Shown: one piece after another, positions 8,416 through 19,065 of the stretch
Layout: the number at the start of each line of letters is the position of its first letter
Numbering within the stretch: position 1 is the first letter of the stretch
Assembly: GCF_003716585.1 (NCBI RefSeq)
Contig: NZ_PTJO01000003.1
Span: 372,001 to 436,000 of the forward strand
From: Corynebacterium alimapuense
GTDB lineage: Bacteria > Actinomycetota > Actinomycetes > Mycobacteriales > Mycobacteriaceae
Direction: 5' to 3'
Length of the DNA: 64,000 nucleotides
Made by a program: the position numbers and the translations under genes
Notes under the pieces: model-generated
What the model saw: only the letters and a program-made list of their open reading frames with translations
Database searches by the model: none
Told to the model about the DNA's origin: nothing

Positions 8416-11370
8416 CTAGTCGCGCGGGACCTCGACCTGTTCGAAGACCTCGATCTTGTCGCCTACCTGAATGTTCGGGTAGGACAAGACCATACCGCAC
8501 TCGTAACCGGCGGAGACCTCAGTGGCATCGTCCTTCTCACGGCGCAGCGACTGGATGGTCGCCTTCTCCGCGATGACGGCGTTGTCACGGGTGATCCGAG
8601 CGGTCGCGTTGCGGCGGACCTTGCCGGAGCTGACCATACAACCGGCGATGAGGCCGACAGAGGACGCCTTGAAGATCGCGCGGATTTCGGCAACGCCGAC
8701 CTCGCGCTCTTCGTAAATCGGCTTGAGCATGCCCTTGAGAGCCTGCTCGACTTCTTCGATGGCGCGGTAGATAACCGTGTAGTAACGGATATCGACGCCC
8801 TCGGAGTTGGCTTCCTCGGTGGCCTTACCCTCAGCGCGAACGTTGAAGGCGATGATCACAGCGTTGGACGCCGCGGCCAGGGACACGTTGGTCTGGGTAA
8901 CCGCACCGACACCGCGGTCGATGATGTTGAGCTCGACCTCGTCGTCCATCTCGATCTTGAGCAGCGATTCTTCCAGCGCCTCGACGGAGCCGGCGTTGTC
9001 GCCCTTGAGGATGAGGTTGAGCACCGAAGTCTCCTTGAGGACCGAATCCAGGTCCTCGAGGGAAACGCGCTTGCGGGACTTAGCCTGCATGGCCGAGCGG
9101 CGACGAGCATCTCGCTGAGCAGCGATCTGTCGTGCCAGACGGTCATCCTCGACTACCAGCAGGTTATCGCCGGCGCCGGGGACGCCATTGAGTCCCTGCA
9201 TCTGGACCGGACGAGACGGGCCAGCTTCTGCGACATCGGCACCGTGCTCATCGATCATGCGACGCACACGGCCATAGTTGCCACCGACGACGATGGAGTC
9301 GCCGACGCGCAAGGTACCGCGCTGGACTAGGACAGTAGCCACCGGGCCGCGACCGCGGTCCAGGTGAGCTTCAATAGCAACGCCCTGAGCGTCCATGTCC
9401 GGGTTGGCGCGCAGATCCAGGGAGGCATCTGCGGTCAGGACCACAGCTTCGAGCAGTTCCTCGATGTTGATGCCCTGCTTGGCGGAGATGTCGACGAACA
9501 TGGTGTCGCCGCCGTACTCCTCAGGAATCAAGCCGTACTCGGTGAGCTGGCCACGGATCCTCTCCGGGGAAGCCTCTGGCTTATCGATCTTGTTGACCGC
9601 CACCACGACCGGGATATTGGCGGCCTTGGCGTGGTTGATGGCCTCAATGGTCTGGGGCATGACGCCGTCATCGGCAGCCACGACCAAGATTGCCAGGTCA
9701 GTGGACTTGGCACCACGAGCACGCATGGCGGTAAACGCCTCGTGACCCGGGGTGTCCAGGAAGGTAATGCGACGTTCACGATCTTCGATCACGAGCGGCA
9801 CCTGGTAGGCACCAATGCCCTGAGTGATGCCACCGGCCTCGCCGGAACCGACGTTGGCCGAACGGATGGTATCGAGCAAACGGGTCTTACCGTGGTCAAC
9901 GTGACCCATGACAGTGACCACTGGAGGACGCTTCATGAGTGCGTCTTCATCGCCCTCATCCTCGCCGAACTGCAGGTCGAAGGACTCGAGCAGCTCACGA
10001 TCTTCGTCTTCCGGAGAGACGACCTCAACCTCGTAGTTGATCTCCGAACCCAGCAGCTTCAGGGTCTCTTCCGAGACTGAAGCAGTAGCGGTGACCATTT
10101 CGCCGAGGTTGAACAAGGCCTGGACCAGTGCGGCCGCATCGGCGTTGATCTTGTCAGCGAAGTCAGACAGGGATGCGCCACGACGCAGGCGAATGCTCGC
10201 GCCGCGACCGTCGGGGAAACGAACGCCGCCAACGACGTTCGGAGCCTGCATGGACTCGTATTCATTCCGCTTCTGGCGCTTGGACTTGCGTCCACGACGA
10301 GGTGCGCCACCCGGACGCCCGAAGGCACCCGCGGTACCGCCACGACGACCGCCACGGTTTCCGCCACCGGGGCCACCACCGGGACGGAAGCCGCCACCTT
10401 GGTTGCCGCCACCGGAGCCGCCACGACCGCGACCTGCGCCGGCCGACTTCTGGGGCATTGCACCGGGGCTCGGATGAGTCGGCATCATAGCTGGGCTCGG
10501 ACGACGTCCGCCGCCCTGTGCCGGGCGATCTGCACCGGGACGATCAGCATTGGGGCGCTGACCGCCCTGGCCGCGGCCGCCCTTGGCTCCGCCTTGTGCG
10601 CCACCGGGGCGCGGGCCGGATGAGGAGCCACCGGGACGAGGTCCGCCACCCTGCTGGGGGCGTCCGCCCTGCTGCGGGCGTCCACCTGGACGCGGGCCGG
10701 GGCGATTGCTTCCGCCACCGGATGAGAAGGGGTTGTTGGCCACTCGCGGGGACCGTCCGCCCGGCTTGGGCATGGGGCGCGGCATGGCGTTGGCGGGGTT
10801 CGGACGCTCTCCGCCGGGCTTGGGAGCCGGAGCTCCCGGCTTTGCAGCGGCAGGCTTAGGTGCGCCCGGCTTGGCAGCAGCCGGTTTCGCTGCAGCAGGC
10901 TTTGCAGCTGCGGGCTTAGCGCCAGCAGGCTTGGCTGGAGCAGGCTTTGCAGCAGCAGGCTTCGCGGCAGCAGGCTTGGCTGGAGCCGGCTTTGCAGCAG
11001 CAGGCTTCGCGGCAGCAGGCTTGGCTGGAGCCGGCTTTGCAGCAGCAGGCTTAGCAGCAGGCTTAGGAGCACCGGGCTTAGCGGCAGGCTTAGGGGCGCC
11101 GGGCTTCGGAGCGCCGGGTTTAGGGGCACCGGGCTTGGGAGCGCCGGGTTTAGGGGCACCGGGCTTCGGGGCACCTGAAGTAGCAGCAGCGGGCTTAGCA
11201 GCACCGGTGCTCTTCTCGTAGTGGCTACGCATCTTCTTTACCACCGGGGGTTCGATGGTCGATGATGCGGTCTTGACGAATTCGCCTTGCTCTTTGAGCG
11301 CGACGAGCAAATCCTTGCTGGTGACACCGAGCTGTTTTGCAAGCTCATGTACACGTAACTTTCCGGGCAC
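8416..11370 (-). CDS. infB: Translation initiation factor IF-2
   Basis: IF-2 is the GTPase that places initiator tRNA on the 30S subunit. The N-terminal IF2_N helix ([22 protein letters not shown]) is followed by a very long disordered region of Ala/Lys/Pro/Gly repeats (about residues 60-190) and a Gly/Arg-rich stretch to about 370. The G domain begins with [10 protein letters not shown] near residue 487, followed by [12 protein letters not shown] and NKIDKPEA; domains II to IV close the protein. Start is GTG with AGGAG five bases upstream. The 984-residue length reflects the actinobacterial N-terminal extension. Confidence 0.98.
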   Translation of the reverse strand: MPGKLRVHELAKQLGVTSKDLLVALKEQGEFVKTASSTIEPPVVKKMRSHYEKSTGAAKPAAATSGAPKPGAPKPGAPKPGAPKPGAPKPGAPKPAAKPGAPKPAAKPAAAKPAPAKPAAAKPAAAKPAPAKPAAAKPAAAKPAPAKPAGAKPAAAKPAAAKPAAAKPGAPKPAAAKPGAPAPKPGGERPNPANAMPRPMPKPGGRSPRVANNPFSSGGGSNRPGPRPGGRPQQGGRPQQGGGPRPGGSSSGPRPGGAQGGAKGGRGQGGQRPNADRPGADRPAQGGGRRPSPAMMPTHPSPGAMPQKSAGAGRGRGGSGGGNQGGGFRPGGGPGGGNRGGRRGGTAGAFGRPGGAPRRGRKSKRQKRNEYESMQAPNVVGGVRFPDGRGASIRLRRGASLSDFADKINADAAALVQALFNLGEMVTATASVSEETLKLLGSEINYEVEVVSPEDEDRELLESFDLQFGEDEGDEDALMKRPPVVTVMGHVDHGKTRLLDTIRSANVGSGEAGGITQGIGAYQVPLVIEDRERRITFLDTPGHEAFTAMRARGAKSTDLAILVVAADDGVMPQTIEAINHAKAANIPVVVAVNKIDKPEASPERIRGQLTEYGLIPEEYGGDTMFVDISAKQGINIEELLEAVVLTADASLDLRANPDMDAQGVAIEAHLDRGRGPVATVLVQRGTLRVGDSIVVGGNYGRVRRMIDEHGADVAEAGPSRPVQMQGLNGVPGAGDNLLVVEDDRLARQIAAQRDARRRSAMQAKSRKRVSLEDLDSVLKETSVLNLILKGDNAGSVEALEESLLKIEMDDEVELNIIDRGVGAVTQTNVSLAAASNAVIIAFNVRAEGKATEEANSEGVDIRYYTVIYRAIEEVEQALKGMLKPIYEEREVGVAEIRAIFKASSVGLIAGCMVSSGKVRRNATARITRDNAVIAEKATIQSLRREKDDATEVSAGYECGMVLSYPNIQVGDKIEVFEQVEVPRD
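10806..11170. repeat. In-frame low-complexity repeat in infB
   Basis: This stretch encodes imperfect tandem copies of APKPG (at the right, that is, earlier in the protein) and of [15 protein letters not shown] units (to the left). The DNA units of about 15 to 36 bases recur almost exactly, for example gcagcaggcttcgcggcagc. It is coding, not intergenic, and would be prone to length change by slippage between strains. Confidence 0.85.
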
Positions 11371-11478
11371 TTCTCTCCTCTTGATTTCCCTAGAGGACGA
11401 GTGCCCCGGAAAGGGGTTTCTCGGCCTCTAGATGATGTCTGTGACGTTCATCGCTGATGCTTCATTGTGATGTGCTCA

Positions 11479-11817
11479 TCAGTGTTCGGTCTTCCTTGTA
11501 ATGTCGGTTCCGGCAACGGGTGCTGCGAGGTACGTACGTACGTGACCTGAATCCACGGCCGTGGACATCCGGAACGCCCGCCCAAAGGCGCGGCGTTGTT
11601 CCGCTAGCTCTAATGCGACCACATCAGGTGTAATCCAAGCTCCCCGACCGGGGAGTTTTCGAGAGGGATCCGGCAAGAGCCTGGTACGAGTGGGATCCTC
11701 GGGATCGAGGACCACTCGGAGCAACTCTGTGTCGGGTCTGCGCTCCCTAGTCGCTATACAGGTACGGACACGGATCTCGCGGGATGTACCAGTGGCACGT
11801 TCGCGGATTTCCGTCAT
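11479..11817 (-). CDS. ylxR: YlxR family RNA-binding protein (DUF448)
   Basis: The small basic protein lies between nusA and infB, the standard site for ylxR. The family signature is visible as RTCIATRERRPDTELLRVV followed by DPSRKLPGRGAWITPD and a basic RRAFGRAFR helix. YlxR proteins bind RNA or act as nucleoid-associated regulators of translation-related genes. I chose MTEIRERATG as the start because an AGGAGA site lies just upstream; an in-frame ATG four codons earlier is possible. The protein is then 112 residues. Confidence 0.9.
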   Translation of the reverse strand: MTEIRERATGTSREIRVRTCIATRERRPDTELLRVVLDPEDPTRTRLLPDPSRKLPGRGAWITPDVVALELAEQRRAFGRAFRMSTAVDSGHVRTYLAAPVAGTDITRKTEH

Positions 11818-11958
11818 TCGTCTCCTCATAGTGACTGGCTCAGACTGCCGTCGAGGCTCGACGGCATGATCTCACATAGGCCACGTGAGAGTTTACGCCA
11901 TTTTCACCTGAATTTGAACTTCCGCGCAGTTTTTCTCTGCCCGGAGGATCATTTAGCT

Positions 11959-12951
11959 CTAATCAGCGTCAGAGTGGATGTCAATCTTCCAACCGGTTAG
12001 GCGAGCTGCCAGGCGCGCATTCTGGCCTTCTTTACCGATGGCCAGCGAGAGCTGATAATCGGGAACCGTCACCTGGGCAGCTTGAGCTTCTGCATCGGTG
12101 ATCTCCACGTTGACGACCTTGGACGGGGCCAAAGCGTTACCAACATAGACGGCTGGGTCCTCGGAGAAGTCGATGATATCGAGCTTTTCGCCACCCAGTT
12201 CGTTCATAATATTGGTCACGCGCTGTCCACGCGGGCCGATGCAAGCACCCTTGGCATTGAGTCCCTTGACTCGGCCGATAACCGCGATCTTGGAACGATG
12301 CCCTGCTTCGCGAGCAATGGAGATGATCTCGACAGAACCGTCAGCAACTTCGGGGATTTCCAACTCGAACAGGCCACGAACTAGCTCGGGGTGGGTGCGT
12401 GAGAGGTTGATCTGGATGTTGCGGGTGCCTCGGTTCACTCCGACGATGAATGCCTTAACACGATCGCCGTGCTCGAGCTTTTCGCCGGGGATCTGCTCAG
12501 CGGGCAGCAAAATACCATCCTGATGGTCGGCCTCAGTACCCAGCTGAACCACGACCATGCCACGGGAGTTAGCGGCGGAGTCACGCTGAACGACACCGGA
12601 GACAACCTGGCCTTCATAGCCTTGGTAAGCATCGAAAGCACGGCCAGCTTCAGCCTCACGCATGCGGCGAATGATGGCGTCACGGACTGCTTGCGCGCCG
12701 ATCCGGGAAAAGTTGCTGGGGGTGTCATCAAACTCGGAGACAACTTCGTCGTTTTCATCGAGCTCGGAGACGATGATGGTCACTGAGCCGGTGGTCTTGT
12801 CGAAATCCACGCGAGCCCGGGAGTTTTCTGCGGGTCCGCGATGCTCGCGGTATGCATGCAACAGTGCCCCGGCGATGGTCTGGAGGAGATCGTCAACGCC
12901 GATTCCCTGATCCTTCTCGATCGCTTCAAGCGCCCGGATATCAATATTCAC
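11959..12951 (-). CDS. nusA: Transcription termination/antitermination factor NusA
   Basis: NusA binds RNA polymerase and controls pausing, termination and antitermination. The N-terminal domain starts [17 protein letters not shown], the S1 domain includes [21 protein letters not shown] sequence, and two KH domains follow with the signature [25 protein letters not shown] and [18 protein letters not shown] place the start at the GTG overlapping the rimP stop (GTGA), with GAGGA six bases upstream, rather than at an ATG six codons earlier. Length 330 is normal for actinobacteria, which lack the E. coli acidic repeats. Confidence 0.96.
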   Translation of the reverse strand: MNIDIRALEAIEKDQGIGVDDLLQTIAGALLHAYREHRGPAENSRARVDFDKTTGSVTIIVSELDENDEVVSEFDDTPSNFSRIGAQAVRDAIIRRMREAEAGRAFDAYQGYEGQVVSGVVQRDSAANSRGMVVVQLGTEADHQDGILLPAEQIPGEKLEHGDRVKAFIVGVNRGTRNIQINLSRTHPELVRGLFELEIPEVADGSVEIISIAREAGHRSKIAVIGRVKGLNAKGACIGPRGQRVTNIMNELGGEKLDIIDFSEDPAVYVGNALAPSKVVNVEITDAEAQAAQVTVPDYQLSLAIGKEGQNARLAARLTGWKIDIHSDAD

Positions 12952-13502
12952 TTGTGGTCCTCTCGCCATGTCATGGCCAGTTCAAAGTCGAGTCCGGTCA
13001 GCTCGAGCTCGGCTTCCGGAGTTTTAGCGAACTCAATTTCTACCACTGCAGATACCGGATCTGCCAATTCGTGCACCTCTACCAGCCGTTGTTTCTTTTC
13101 GGTGCGCACGAGGATGACCGAATCTTCCTCGGCCGATAGTGCGCCAATGCGCCAGGTGCTGGACTGGCCATCCTGGGAGAGGGTGACCAGGCGATGACGG
13201 TTGCGGCGCCAATGCCGCGGTGCTGTCAACGGAAGGTCAACCCCTGGGGTGGAGACCTCCAGGGTGTAGCCGGCGCCGAGATTGACTTCGTTGGCGGCCT
13301 CGGCGGCGTCGAGAAGCTCGGAGATCTCTTGGGCCAAGACCTCGATCTTGTCGAGGTCCGGCCGATCATCGGCATCAAGCCGGATAGAGACTACTGATTT
13401 CTTGCCTGCTCTAGTGATCTTGATTGCTTCGATGTCGAGCCCATGAGAGGAGACGACAGGAGCGATCAGGTGACTGAGTTCTTCGACGCTGGGGAATGCC
13501 AT
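12948..13502 (-). CDS. rimP: Ribosome maturation factor RimP
   Basis: RimP is needed for 30S subunit assembly. The 184-residue protein has the two DUF150 domains: an alpha/beta N-terminal part with SHGLDIEAIKI and DKIEVLAQEISELLDAAEA, then EVSTPGVDLPLTAPRHWRRNRHRLV, which is the family hallmark. It is the first gene of the leftward rimP-nusA-ylxR-infB operon and overlaps nusA by four bases. The divergent lipoprotein gene begins 38 bases away, so both promoters must lie in or next to a very short gap. Confidence 0.94.
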   Translation of the reverse strand: MAFPSVEELSHLIAPVVSSHGLDIEAIKITRAGKKSVVSIRLDADDRPDLDKIEVLAQEISELLDAAEAANEVNLGAGYTLEVSTPGVDLPLTAPRHWRRNRHRLVTLSQDGQSSTWRIGALSAEEDSVILVRTEKKQRLVEVHELADPVSAVVEIEFAKTPEAELELTGLDFELAMTWREDHK

Positions 13503-13540
13503 ACCGCTTAGCCTATCCCGGACCGGTAGGGTGAGTTTTC

Positions 13541-14389
13541 GTGAACCGTCGTCTCGCCACCATCGCCATCGCTCTGGCGGTATCGCCGCTGTTGGCCTCC
13601 TGCACTATCGAGGACACCCTCGATTTCTTTGGCCCCAAGCCAAACCAGGAATTGGCGAGCTTGGCAGATCAAGCCACACTCGACACCGAACAGTTCGGCG
13701 CAGTTTCCGAGCTGCGTCAACGCCACACCGATGAGCTCTCAGCTGAGATCATCCGCTTGTGTGGGGTATTTCCCAATGGCACCATTCCCGAATCTTGTGA
13801 ATTTGTTCCCGATCCAACCCAGGCCACCGGCATCGATCTTGAGCAATCTTTGGCCCTAACGCTGGAAGCCGCCGAAGATGTGCCTGAGGAATCCGTGGCG
13901 TTGGTGACCCGCCAAGCCGTCGATCTAGCCCGTGTGGAAGCCCCCTCCGAGCTACCTGTCGCAGTTGATCCGGAACGAAGTAGTGCAGATGCGCGCCTGC
14001 TCTTAGAGCGCGAGTACGCCGTCGTCTACGGGCTCGGTGTGGCCCGAGCGTTTATCTCCTTCGATCGCTTAGACGCACTCGATGCTCTGGCACAGACACA
14101 TGTGCAACGGATCTCTGCGCTGCGTGAGGCCCTTGTCATCGCCAACGACAATGATAGTGACGGCGACAGTGAGATACCGGTCGCTGAGGCTGGCTATGAG
14201 TTCAACGGGATCGACGAACTGAGCACCGCGAAAGAAGCCGAGGCTTTTGTCGACCGGATCGAGAGCGATCTCGCCCAAGATTGGCTCGCTGCTGCCGTTG
14301 ATGCGCAGTCGCCAGATTGGCGTGAATGGCTGGTAGCTGCCACTGCGCACTCGGAGCTAGCTACTGAGGCATTCCTCACAGGCAATTAA
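13541..14389 (+). CDS. DUF4439 family lipoprotein
   Basis: A signal peptide with a lipobox (LLASC, cleavage before Cys at about residue 21) marks it as an exported lipoprotein. The C-terminal half (about residues 140-282) is helical, with LLEREYAVVYGLGVARAF and a closing WREWLVAATAHSELATEAFL, which fits the ferritin-like DUF4439 family found next to rimP in corynebacteria and mycobacteria. Function is unknown. The start is GTG with GGGTGAG upstream. It precedes the MMPL gene by 49 bases on the same strand. Confidence 0.82.
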   Translation: MNRRLATIAIALAVSPLLASCTIEDTLDFFGPKPNQELASLADQATLDTEQFGAVSELRQRHTDELSAEIIRLCGVFPNGTIPESCEFVPDPTQATGIDLEQSLALTLEAAEDVPEESVALVTRQAVDLARVEAPSELPVAVDPERSSADARLLLEREYAVVYGLGVARAFISFDRLDALDALAQTHVQRISALREALVIANDNDSDGDSEIPVAEAGYEFNGIDELSTAKEAEAFVDRIESDLAQDWLAAAVDAQSPDWREWLVAATAHSELATEAFLTGN

Positions 14390-14438
14390 GGGTCTATGCT
14401 GAGGTGTCCACAACTTCTGTTCCGGAAGGTCTCATCCC

Positions 14439-16415
14439 GTGACTGCCTCAACTGCTAAAGCCTTCCGATGGCTTGCCCTTCTTTTAATTGCATTCGGGAT
14501 CGGCGTAATCGCCCTCGGGGCTGCGGAGCAACCCTCCAATTCCACCGATATGCTCCCCGATGATGCTGAATCCACTAGGGTCGCTGAGATCCTCGAACAA
14601 CGCCCTGGCGAAGACACCAGTGCTGCCATCGTCTTTTTCAGCACCACTGATGAATCGACCATCGATATGGCCGATCTTGGTCAGCGTGCTGAACAACTAG
14701 GTGGCCCGCTGATCCCCAGCGAGGATATGACCGCCGCGATTGTGCCCATTGAGGTACCCGCAGAGGGTCTGACTGACAACGTCGACTTGGTCACCGACAT
14801 CCGCGCGGAGGCTGCTGAAGGGCTCCCTGACAACGTCACCTCCCAGGTCACTGGACCTGCTGCCATCAACGCTGACCTTTCAGGCGTGTTTGAAGGTGCC
14901 AACTTCATCTTGCTGGCAGTAACCGGCTTGATCGTGGCCTTCTTGCTGATCGTGACTTACCGCTCCCCTATTCTGTGGATCTTGCCTCTGCTAGTAATTG
15001 GTGTCGCCGATCGCGTCGCTGCCACTGGTTACACGTGGATCCTTGATGCTGTTGGCGGCGCTTGGAACGAATCCACCTCCGGCATCCTGTCGGTTCTAGT
15101 GTTTGGCGCCGGCACCAACTACGCCTTGCTGCTGATCTCTCGCTACCGGGATGAACTCCATAATCACGAGAGTCGCTTCGATGCCATGGCCGCTACGTGG
15201 GGGCCGACCATTAAGACGGTCTTTGCCTCTGGTGCGACCGTGGTCATTGGTGTGGCCTGTCTGCTACTTTCTGCCATACCGACCACCCGCGGCTTGGGCA
15301 TGGCCTCAGTATTCGGCATCATCGTGGCCTTTATTTTCGCCATGTTTGTTCTGCCCGGCATCCTCGTGTTCTTCGGCCGGTGGGTCTTCTGGCCCAAGGT
15401 GCCCAAGCTCGGCGATAGCGTCAACCATAAGTTCTGGGACCGGATCGGCGAGTTCGTCCGGGGCCGTCCGATCCCGGTGGTCTTAGTTTCACTGTTGATC
15501 CTCGGTGCGGCCTCCATCGGTGCTTTCCAACTAGAAACCGGCCTGACTAGGTCTGATCAGTTCATCGATACCCCCGAGTCCATCTCAGCGGCTACCGACC
15601 TTGAGGAAGCCTTCCCTGATCAAGATGCCACTCCGGCGATCGTGGCCACCCAACAGGCAGAGATGGTCACTACTTCATTGGAAGAAGACGGCGCTACGGT
15701 TACTCCCCAAGAACCCGCTGGGGACTGGGATATTCTCCAGATCGCTGGACCGGATACCGCGGAGTTGCGCGAACTGCTCACCGGCACCGATGCCCTCGTC
15801 GGTGGCACCGATGCTCAGCTCTATGACGCAGAGATCTCCAATGCCGCTGACCGGCAGGTTATTTTCCCAGTCATCCTCGCGCTGATCTTGGTAACGCTGA
15901 TGGTGCTGCTGCGTTCGGTGGTGGCGCCGCTGATCATGACTGCCACCGTGGTCCTAACTAACGTCGCTGCTTTGGGCGTGGGCTGGTGGATCTCAGTCGG
16001 TATCTTCGGCTTCGAGCGTTTCGACGGCTCGACCCCGCTGTATGCCTTCGTGTTCCTGGTTGCCTTGGGTATCGACTACTCCATCTTCCTGATCACCAGG
16101 GCTAAGGAGGAAGCCAAGATCGTCGGCACGAAGGAGGGCGTGCTGCGTTCGCTTTCGGCCACCGGTGGTGTGATCACCTCCGCCGGTATCTTGCTGGCTT
16201 CGGTATTCGCCGCCTTGGGCGTGCTGCCGCTGGTGGTGTTGGCCCAGTTGGGCATCGTCATCTTCGTCGGTGTCTTGTTGGACACCCTCTTGGTGCGCAC
16301 AATCTTGATCCCCGCCCTAGTCCAAATATTGGGCGAGAAATTCTGGTGGCCAGCCAAGCTCGATAGCAATATCCCTGCCAATGAAGTCTCTGAGGATGAG
16401 TCCTTGAAGGTCTAA
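14439..16415 (+). CDS. MMPL family (RND superfamily) transporter
   Basis: The 658-residue protein has the duplicated MMPL architecture: one helix, a periplasmic domain (about residues 35-150), five helices, a second periplasmic domain (about 365-470) and five more helices. MMPL proteins export lipids or small molecules using the proton gradient. The proton-relay motifs are GAGTNY at residues 224-229 and ALGIDYSIFLITR around residue 546; the first has Asn where Asp is usual. There is no long cytoplasmic tail, unlike MmpL3. Start is GTG; a strong terminator follows. Confidence 0.9.
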   Translation: MTASTAKAFRWLALLLIAFGIGVIALGAAEQPSNSTDMLPDDAESTRVAEILEQRPGEDTSAAIVFFSTTDESTIDMADLGQRAEQLGGPLIPSEDMTAAIVPIEVPAEGLTDNVDLVTDIRAEAAEGLPDNVTSQVTGPAAINADLSGVFEGANFILLAVTGLIVAFLLIVTYRSPILWILPLLVIGVADRVAATGYTWILDAVGGAWNESTSGILSVLVFGAGTNYALLLISRYRDELHNHESRFDAMAATWGPTIKTVFASGATVVIGVACLLLSAIPTTRGLGMASVFGIIVAFIFAMFVLPGILVFFGRWVFWPKVPKLGDSVNHKFWDRIGEFVRGRPIPVVLVSLLILGAASIGAFQLETGLTRSDQFIDTPESISAATDLEEAFPDQDATPAIVATQQAEMVTTSLEEDGATVTPQEPAGDWDILQIAGPDTAELRELLTGTDALVGGTDAQLYDAEISNAADRQVIFPVILALILVTLMVLLRSVVAPLIMTATVVLTNVAALGVGWWISVGIFGFERFDGSTPLYAFVFLVALGIDYSIFLITRAKEEAKIVGTKEGVLRSLSATGGVITSAGILLASVFAALGVLPLVVLAQLGIVIFVGVLLDTLLVRTILIPALVQILGEKFWWPAKLDSNIPANEVSEDESLKV

Positions 16416-16432
16416 TCCCCTACTCACTGCCT

Positions 16433-16481
16433 TAGAAAAATCTCCCCCTTTGCCAGCGCGGCAAAGGGGGAGATTTTTCTA
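16433..16481. terminator. Bidirectional intrinsic terminator between MMPL gene and proS
   Basis: A 22-bp perfect inverted repeat (arms 16433-16454 and 16460-16481) with a five-base loop has A-rich and T-rich outer ends (TAGAAAAATC and GATTTTTCTA). It sits between two convergent genes and can terminate both. Confidence 0.95.
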
Positions 16482-16498
16482 GCTAACAAGCAGCGCCA

Positions 16499-18256
16499 CT
16501 AACCGCGCACCAGCTCCAGGAGCCGAGTTACTGCCTCATCGGCTGGGATCTCTAGGGTCTGCTCGCCGCGGATCCGCAGCTCGATGACGCCATCGGCAAA
16601 CGAACGACCCAAGATCACCACGAAGGGCATCCCCAGCAGTTCAGCATCCTTAAACTTCACGCCGGGGCTGACCTTGAGACGGTCGTCGAATAGCACCTCG
16701 AGGCCTGCACCATCAAGCTCCGCAGCGATATTGCCAGCGGCCTCAACGGCAGCGGCATCCTTGTTCGCTACGACCACGTGTACTTGGTAGGGAGCAATCT
16801 CGACGGGCCAATTAAGACCCTTCTCATCATGGCGCTGCTCCGCGAGCACCGCCATCAAACGCGAGACACCGATGCCATAGGAACCCATGGTTGGGACGGC
16901 ACGCTTGCCGTTAATATCCAGGATCTGCAGGTCAAAAGCCTTGGTGTACTTGCGGCCGAGCTGGAAGATATGGCCAATCTCAATGCCGCGCTCAAGCTGT
17001 AAGGTGCCCTGGCCTTCCGGCGCGGGATCGCCCTCGCGGACCTCAGCGGCCTCGATGAATCCGTCAATCTCGAAGTCACGGCCGGCAACTAGGCCCACCA
17101 GGTGGTGGTTTTTAGCATCGGCACCGGTAATCCAAGAAGTACCACTGACCACGCGCGGATCGGCGAGCACGCGGACACCATTGGCTGCCAGGCTCCGCGG
17201 GCCGACATAGCCCTTGACCAGGAAGGGATTCTTGCGGAAATCAGCGTCCTCAGCCAAGGCCACCTCGGCCGGCTCCAGAGCAGCTTCGAGGCGCTTGAGG
17301 TCTACCTCACGGTCGCCCGGAATCAGCACGCCGAGCAGTTCACGTTCTTCTGCGCCTGGCTCCAACACGGTGAGCACGATGGACTTGAGGGTATCGGCAG
17401 CAGTGACCTCATGGCCGGCGACCTGCACGCCTGCCTGATTAGCCCAGTCCACCAGTGCGGTGATGGTCTCGGCATCGGGGGTCTCGTGTTCTACCGCCTC
17501 CGGCTGGCCTTCGATGGGTCGAGAAATGCCAGGCTGGGTCACCACGGCCTCAACATTGGCGGCATAATCGCCCTCAGTAGCGCTGACGAAAGTGTCTTCG
17601 CCGTTGGCGCTGATGGCCAAGAACTCCTCAGAAGCAGAGCCGCCCATAGCACCGGAGGTGGCTTCACAGATGGCGTAGTCCACGCCTAGGCGGTCAAAGA
17701 TCTTCTGGTAGGCAGCGCGATGCGCCGCATAGGAGACCTCTAGGCCTTCATCAGACATATCGAAGGAGTAGGAGTCCTTCATCACAAACTCGCGACCGCG
17801 CAGGATCCCGGCGCGGGGACGCTCTTCATCGCGGTACTTGGTTTGAACCTGGTAGAGGGTGACGGGGAAATCTTTGTACGAGGAGTACATGTCCTTGACC
17901 GCAGAGACGAACATTTCCTCATGAGTCGGACCGAGCAGCATGTCGTTGCCCTTGCGGTCTTTTAGACGAAACAGGGAGGGGCCGTATTCGGTCCAGCGGT
18001 TGGTCTTTTCATAGGGATCTCGCGGCAGTAGCGCCGGAAAGAGCAGCTCTTGGCCGCCGATGGCGTCCATTTCCTCGCGGACCACAGTCTCGATCTTGCG
18101 CATCGTGCGCAGCCCCAGCGGCAACCAGGAATACACGCCCGGGGCGGCACGGCGAATATAGCCGGCGCGCAGCAGCAACTTGTGGCTGGGGACCTCGGCC
18201 TCAGCGGGGTCTTCGCGCAGCGTGCGCAGGAAAAGCGAGGACAGGCGTGTGATCAT
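16499..18256 (-). CDS. proS: Prolyl-tRNA synthetase
   Basis: ProRS charges tRNA-Pro. Class II motif 2 region ([26 protein letters not shown], about residues 140-165) and motif 3 ([17 protein letters not shown], about 455-471) are present, with the bacterial-type editing insertion between them ([16 protein letters not shown] to roughly residue 390). Length 585 fits the bacterial ProRS with the INS domain. No ribosome-binding site precedes the ATG, and the divergent yaaA starts 32 bases away, so a leaderless transcript is possible. Confidence 0.97.
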   Translation of the reverse strand: MITRLSSLFLRTLREDPAEAEVPSHKLLLRAGYIRRAAPGVYSWLPLGLRTMRKIETVVREEMDAIGGQELLFPALLPRDPYEKTNRWTEYGPSLFRLKDRKGNDMLLGPTHEEMFVSAVKDMYSSYKDFPVTLYQVQTKYRDEERPRAGILRGREFVMKDSYSFDMSDEGLEVSYAAHRAAYQKIFDRLGVDYAICEATSGAMGGSASEEFLAISANGEDTFVSATEGDYAANVEAVVTQPGISRPIEGQPEAVEHETPDAETITALVDWANQAGVQVAGHEVTAADTLKSIVLTVLEPGAEERELLGVLIPGDREVDLKRLEAALEPAEVALAEDADFRKNPFLVKGYVGPRSLAANGVRVLADPRVVSGTSWITGADAKNHHLVGLVAGRDFEIDGFIEAAEVREGDPAPEGQGTLQLERGIEIGHIFQLGRKYTKAFDLQILDINGKRAVPTMGSYGIGVSRLMAVLAEQRHDEKGLNWPVEIAPYQVHVVVANKDAAAVEAAGNIAAELDGAGLEVLFDDRLKVSPGVKFKDAELLGMPFVVILGRSFADGVIELRIRGEQTLEIPADEAVTRLLELVRG

Positions 18257-18288
18257 AAAAAGTAACTCTACCCGGTAGCCTGATCGCT

Positions 18289-19017
18289 ATGATGATTGTG
18301 CTGCCACCTTCTGAAACCAAAGCTCAAGGCGGGTCTTGTGGACCGCTCGATTTGGGCTCATTAGCCTTTCCTGCGCTCAATGCCGTGCGCGAATCTATTC
18401 TGGCGGATCTCTCTGCACTACCGGTGAATGAGGCTCTGGGTGTACTGGGGATTTCAGAGAAGCTGCGCGGCGATGCGCAGGCTAATCAGGAGCTAATAAC
18501 CAGCCCGACTATGCCCGCTATTTTTCGCTATACCGGTGTGCTTTTCGACGCCCTCGATGCCGCCTCGCTGCCTGCTGCCGCATTGCCGCGCCTGGTGGTC
18601 GGTTCTGCTTTGTTCGGTCTCGTTCGAGCTGAGGATCTCATCCCCCGCTATCGGCTCTCTGGGGGAACCAAATTGCCGAGCACAACCGGTGCCACGCCGA
18701 CGATGAAAGCGCGCTGGGGGAAGGTGATCTCGGAAGAGTTAGCGCGCGAGGAGTTGGTGGTTGATTTACGTTCCGGTGCTTACCAACAATTAGGCAAGGT
18801 TCCAGATGCGGTGGTGGTGCGCGTGGAGTCGGTGCGCCCGGATGGTAGCCGGAAGGTGGTCAGCCACTTTAATAAGCAGTACAAGGGAACACTTGCCCGT
18901 GTGCTGGCGTTATCACCGCAGGAAGCCAGTTCGGCAGCAGAGGTGGTGGACATCGCCGCGGAGGCCGGCTTGGAGATGGAGATGACCTCGCCCACCGCGT
19001 TGACGCTGGTGGTCTAG
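18289..19017 (+). CDS. yaaA: YaaA family peroxide-stress protein
   Basis: The 242-residue protein matches the YaaA/DUF328 family, which lowers intracellular iron damage during peroxide stress and binds DNA. Visible motifs are the N-terminal LPPSETKAQGG, YTGVLFDALD, and DLIPRYRLSGGTKL with a later KVVSHFNKQYKGTLAR. No Shine-Dalgarno is visible before the double ATG start, consistent with a leaderless message from the short divergent gap with proS. It is convergent with the exopolysaccharide-like operon, which ends 49 bases downstream. Confidence 0.88.
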   Translation: MMIVLPPSETKAQGGSCGPLDLGSLAFPALNAVRESILADLSALPVNEALGVLGISEKLRGDAQANQELITSPTMPAIFRYTGVLFDALDAASLPAAALPRLVVGSALFGLVRAEDLIPRYRLSGGTKLPSTTGATPTMKARWGKVISEELAREELVVDLRSGAYQQLGKVPDAVVVRVESVRPDGSRKVVSHFNKQYKGTLARVLALSPQEASSAAEVVDIAAEAGLEMEMTSPTALTLVV

Positions 19018-19065
19018 CCACTAGACCTACAGAAACCGGAGTCCATTAGATCTGGCCTAATCGCA

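Noticed and set aside
8197..9330. 377-residue plus-strand frame, and others antisense to infB
   Set aside because: The opposite strand carries unmistakable IF-2 motifs; the antisense frames have no features.
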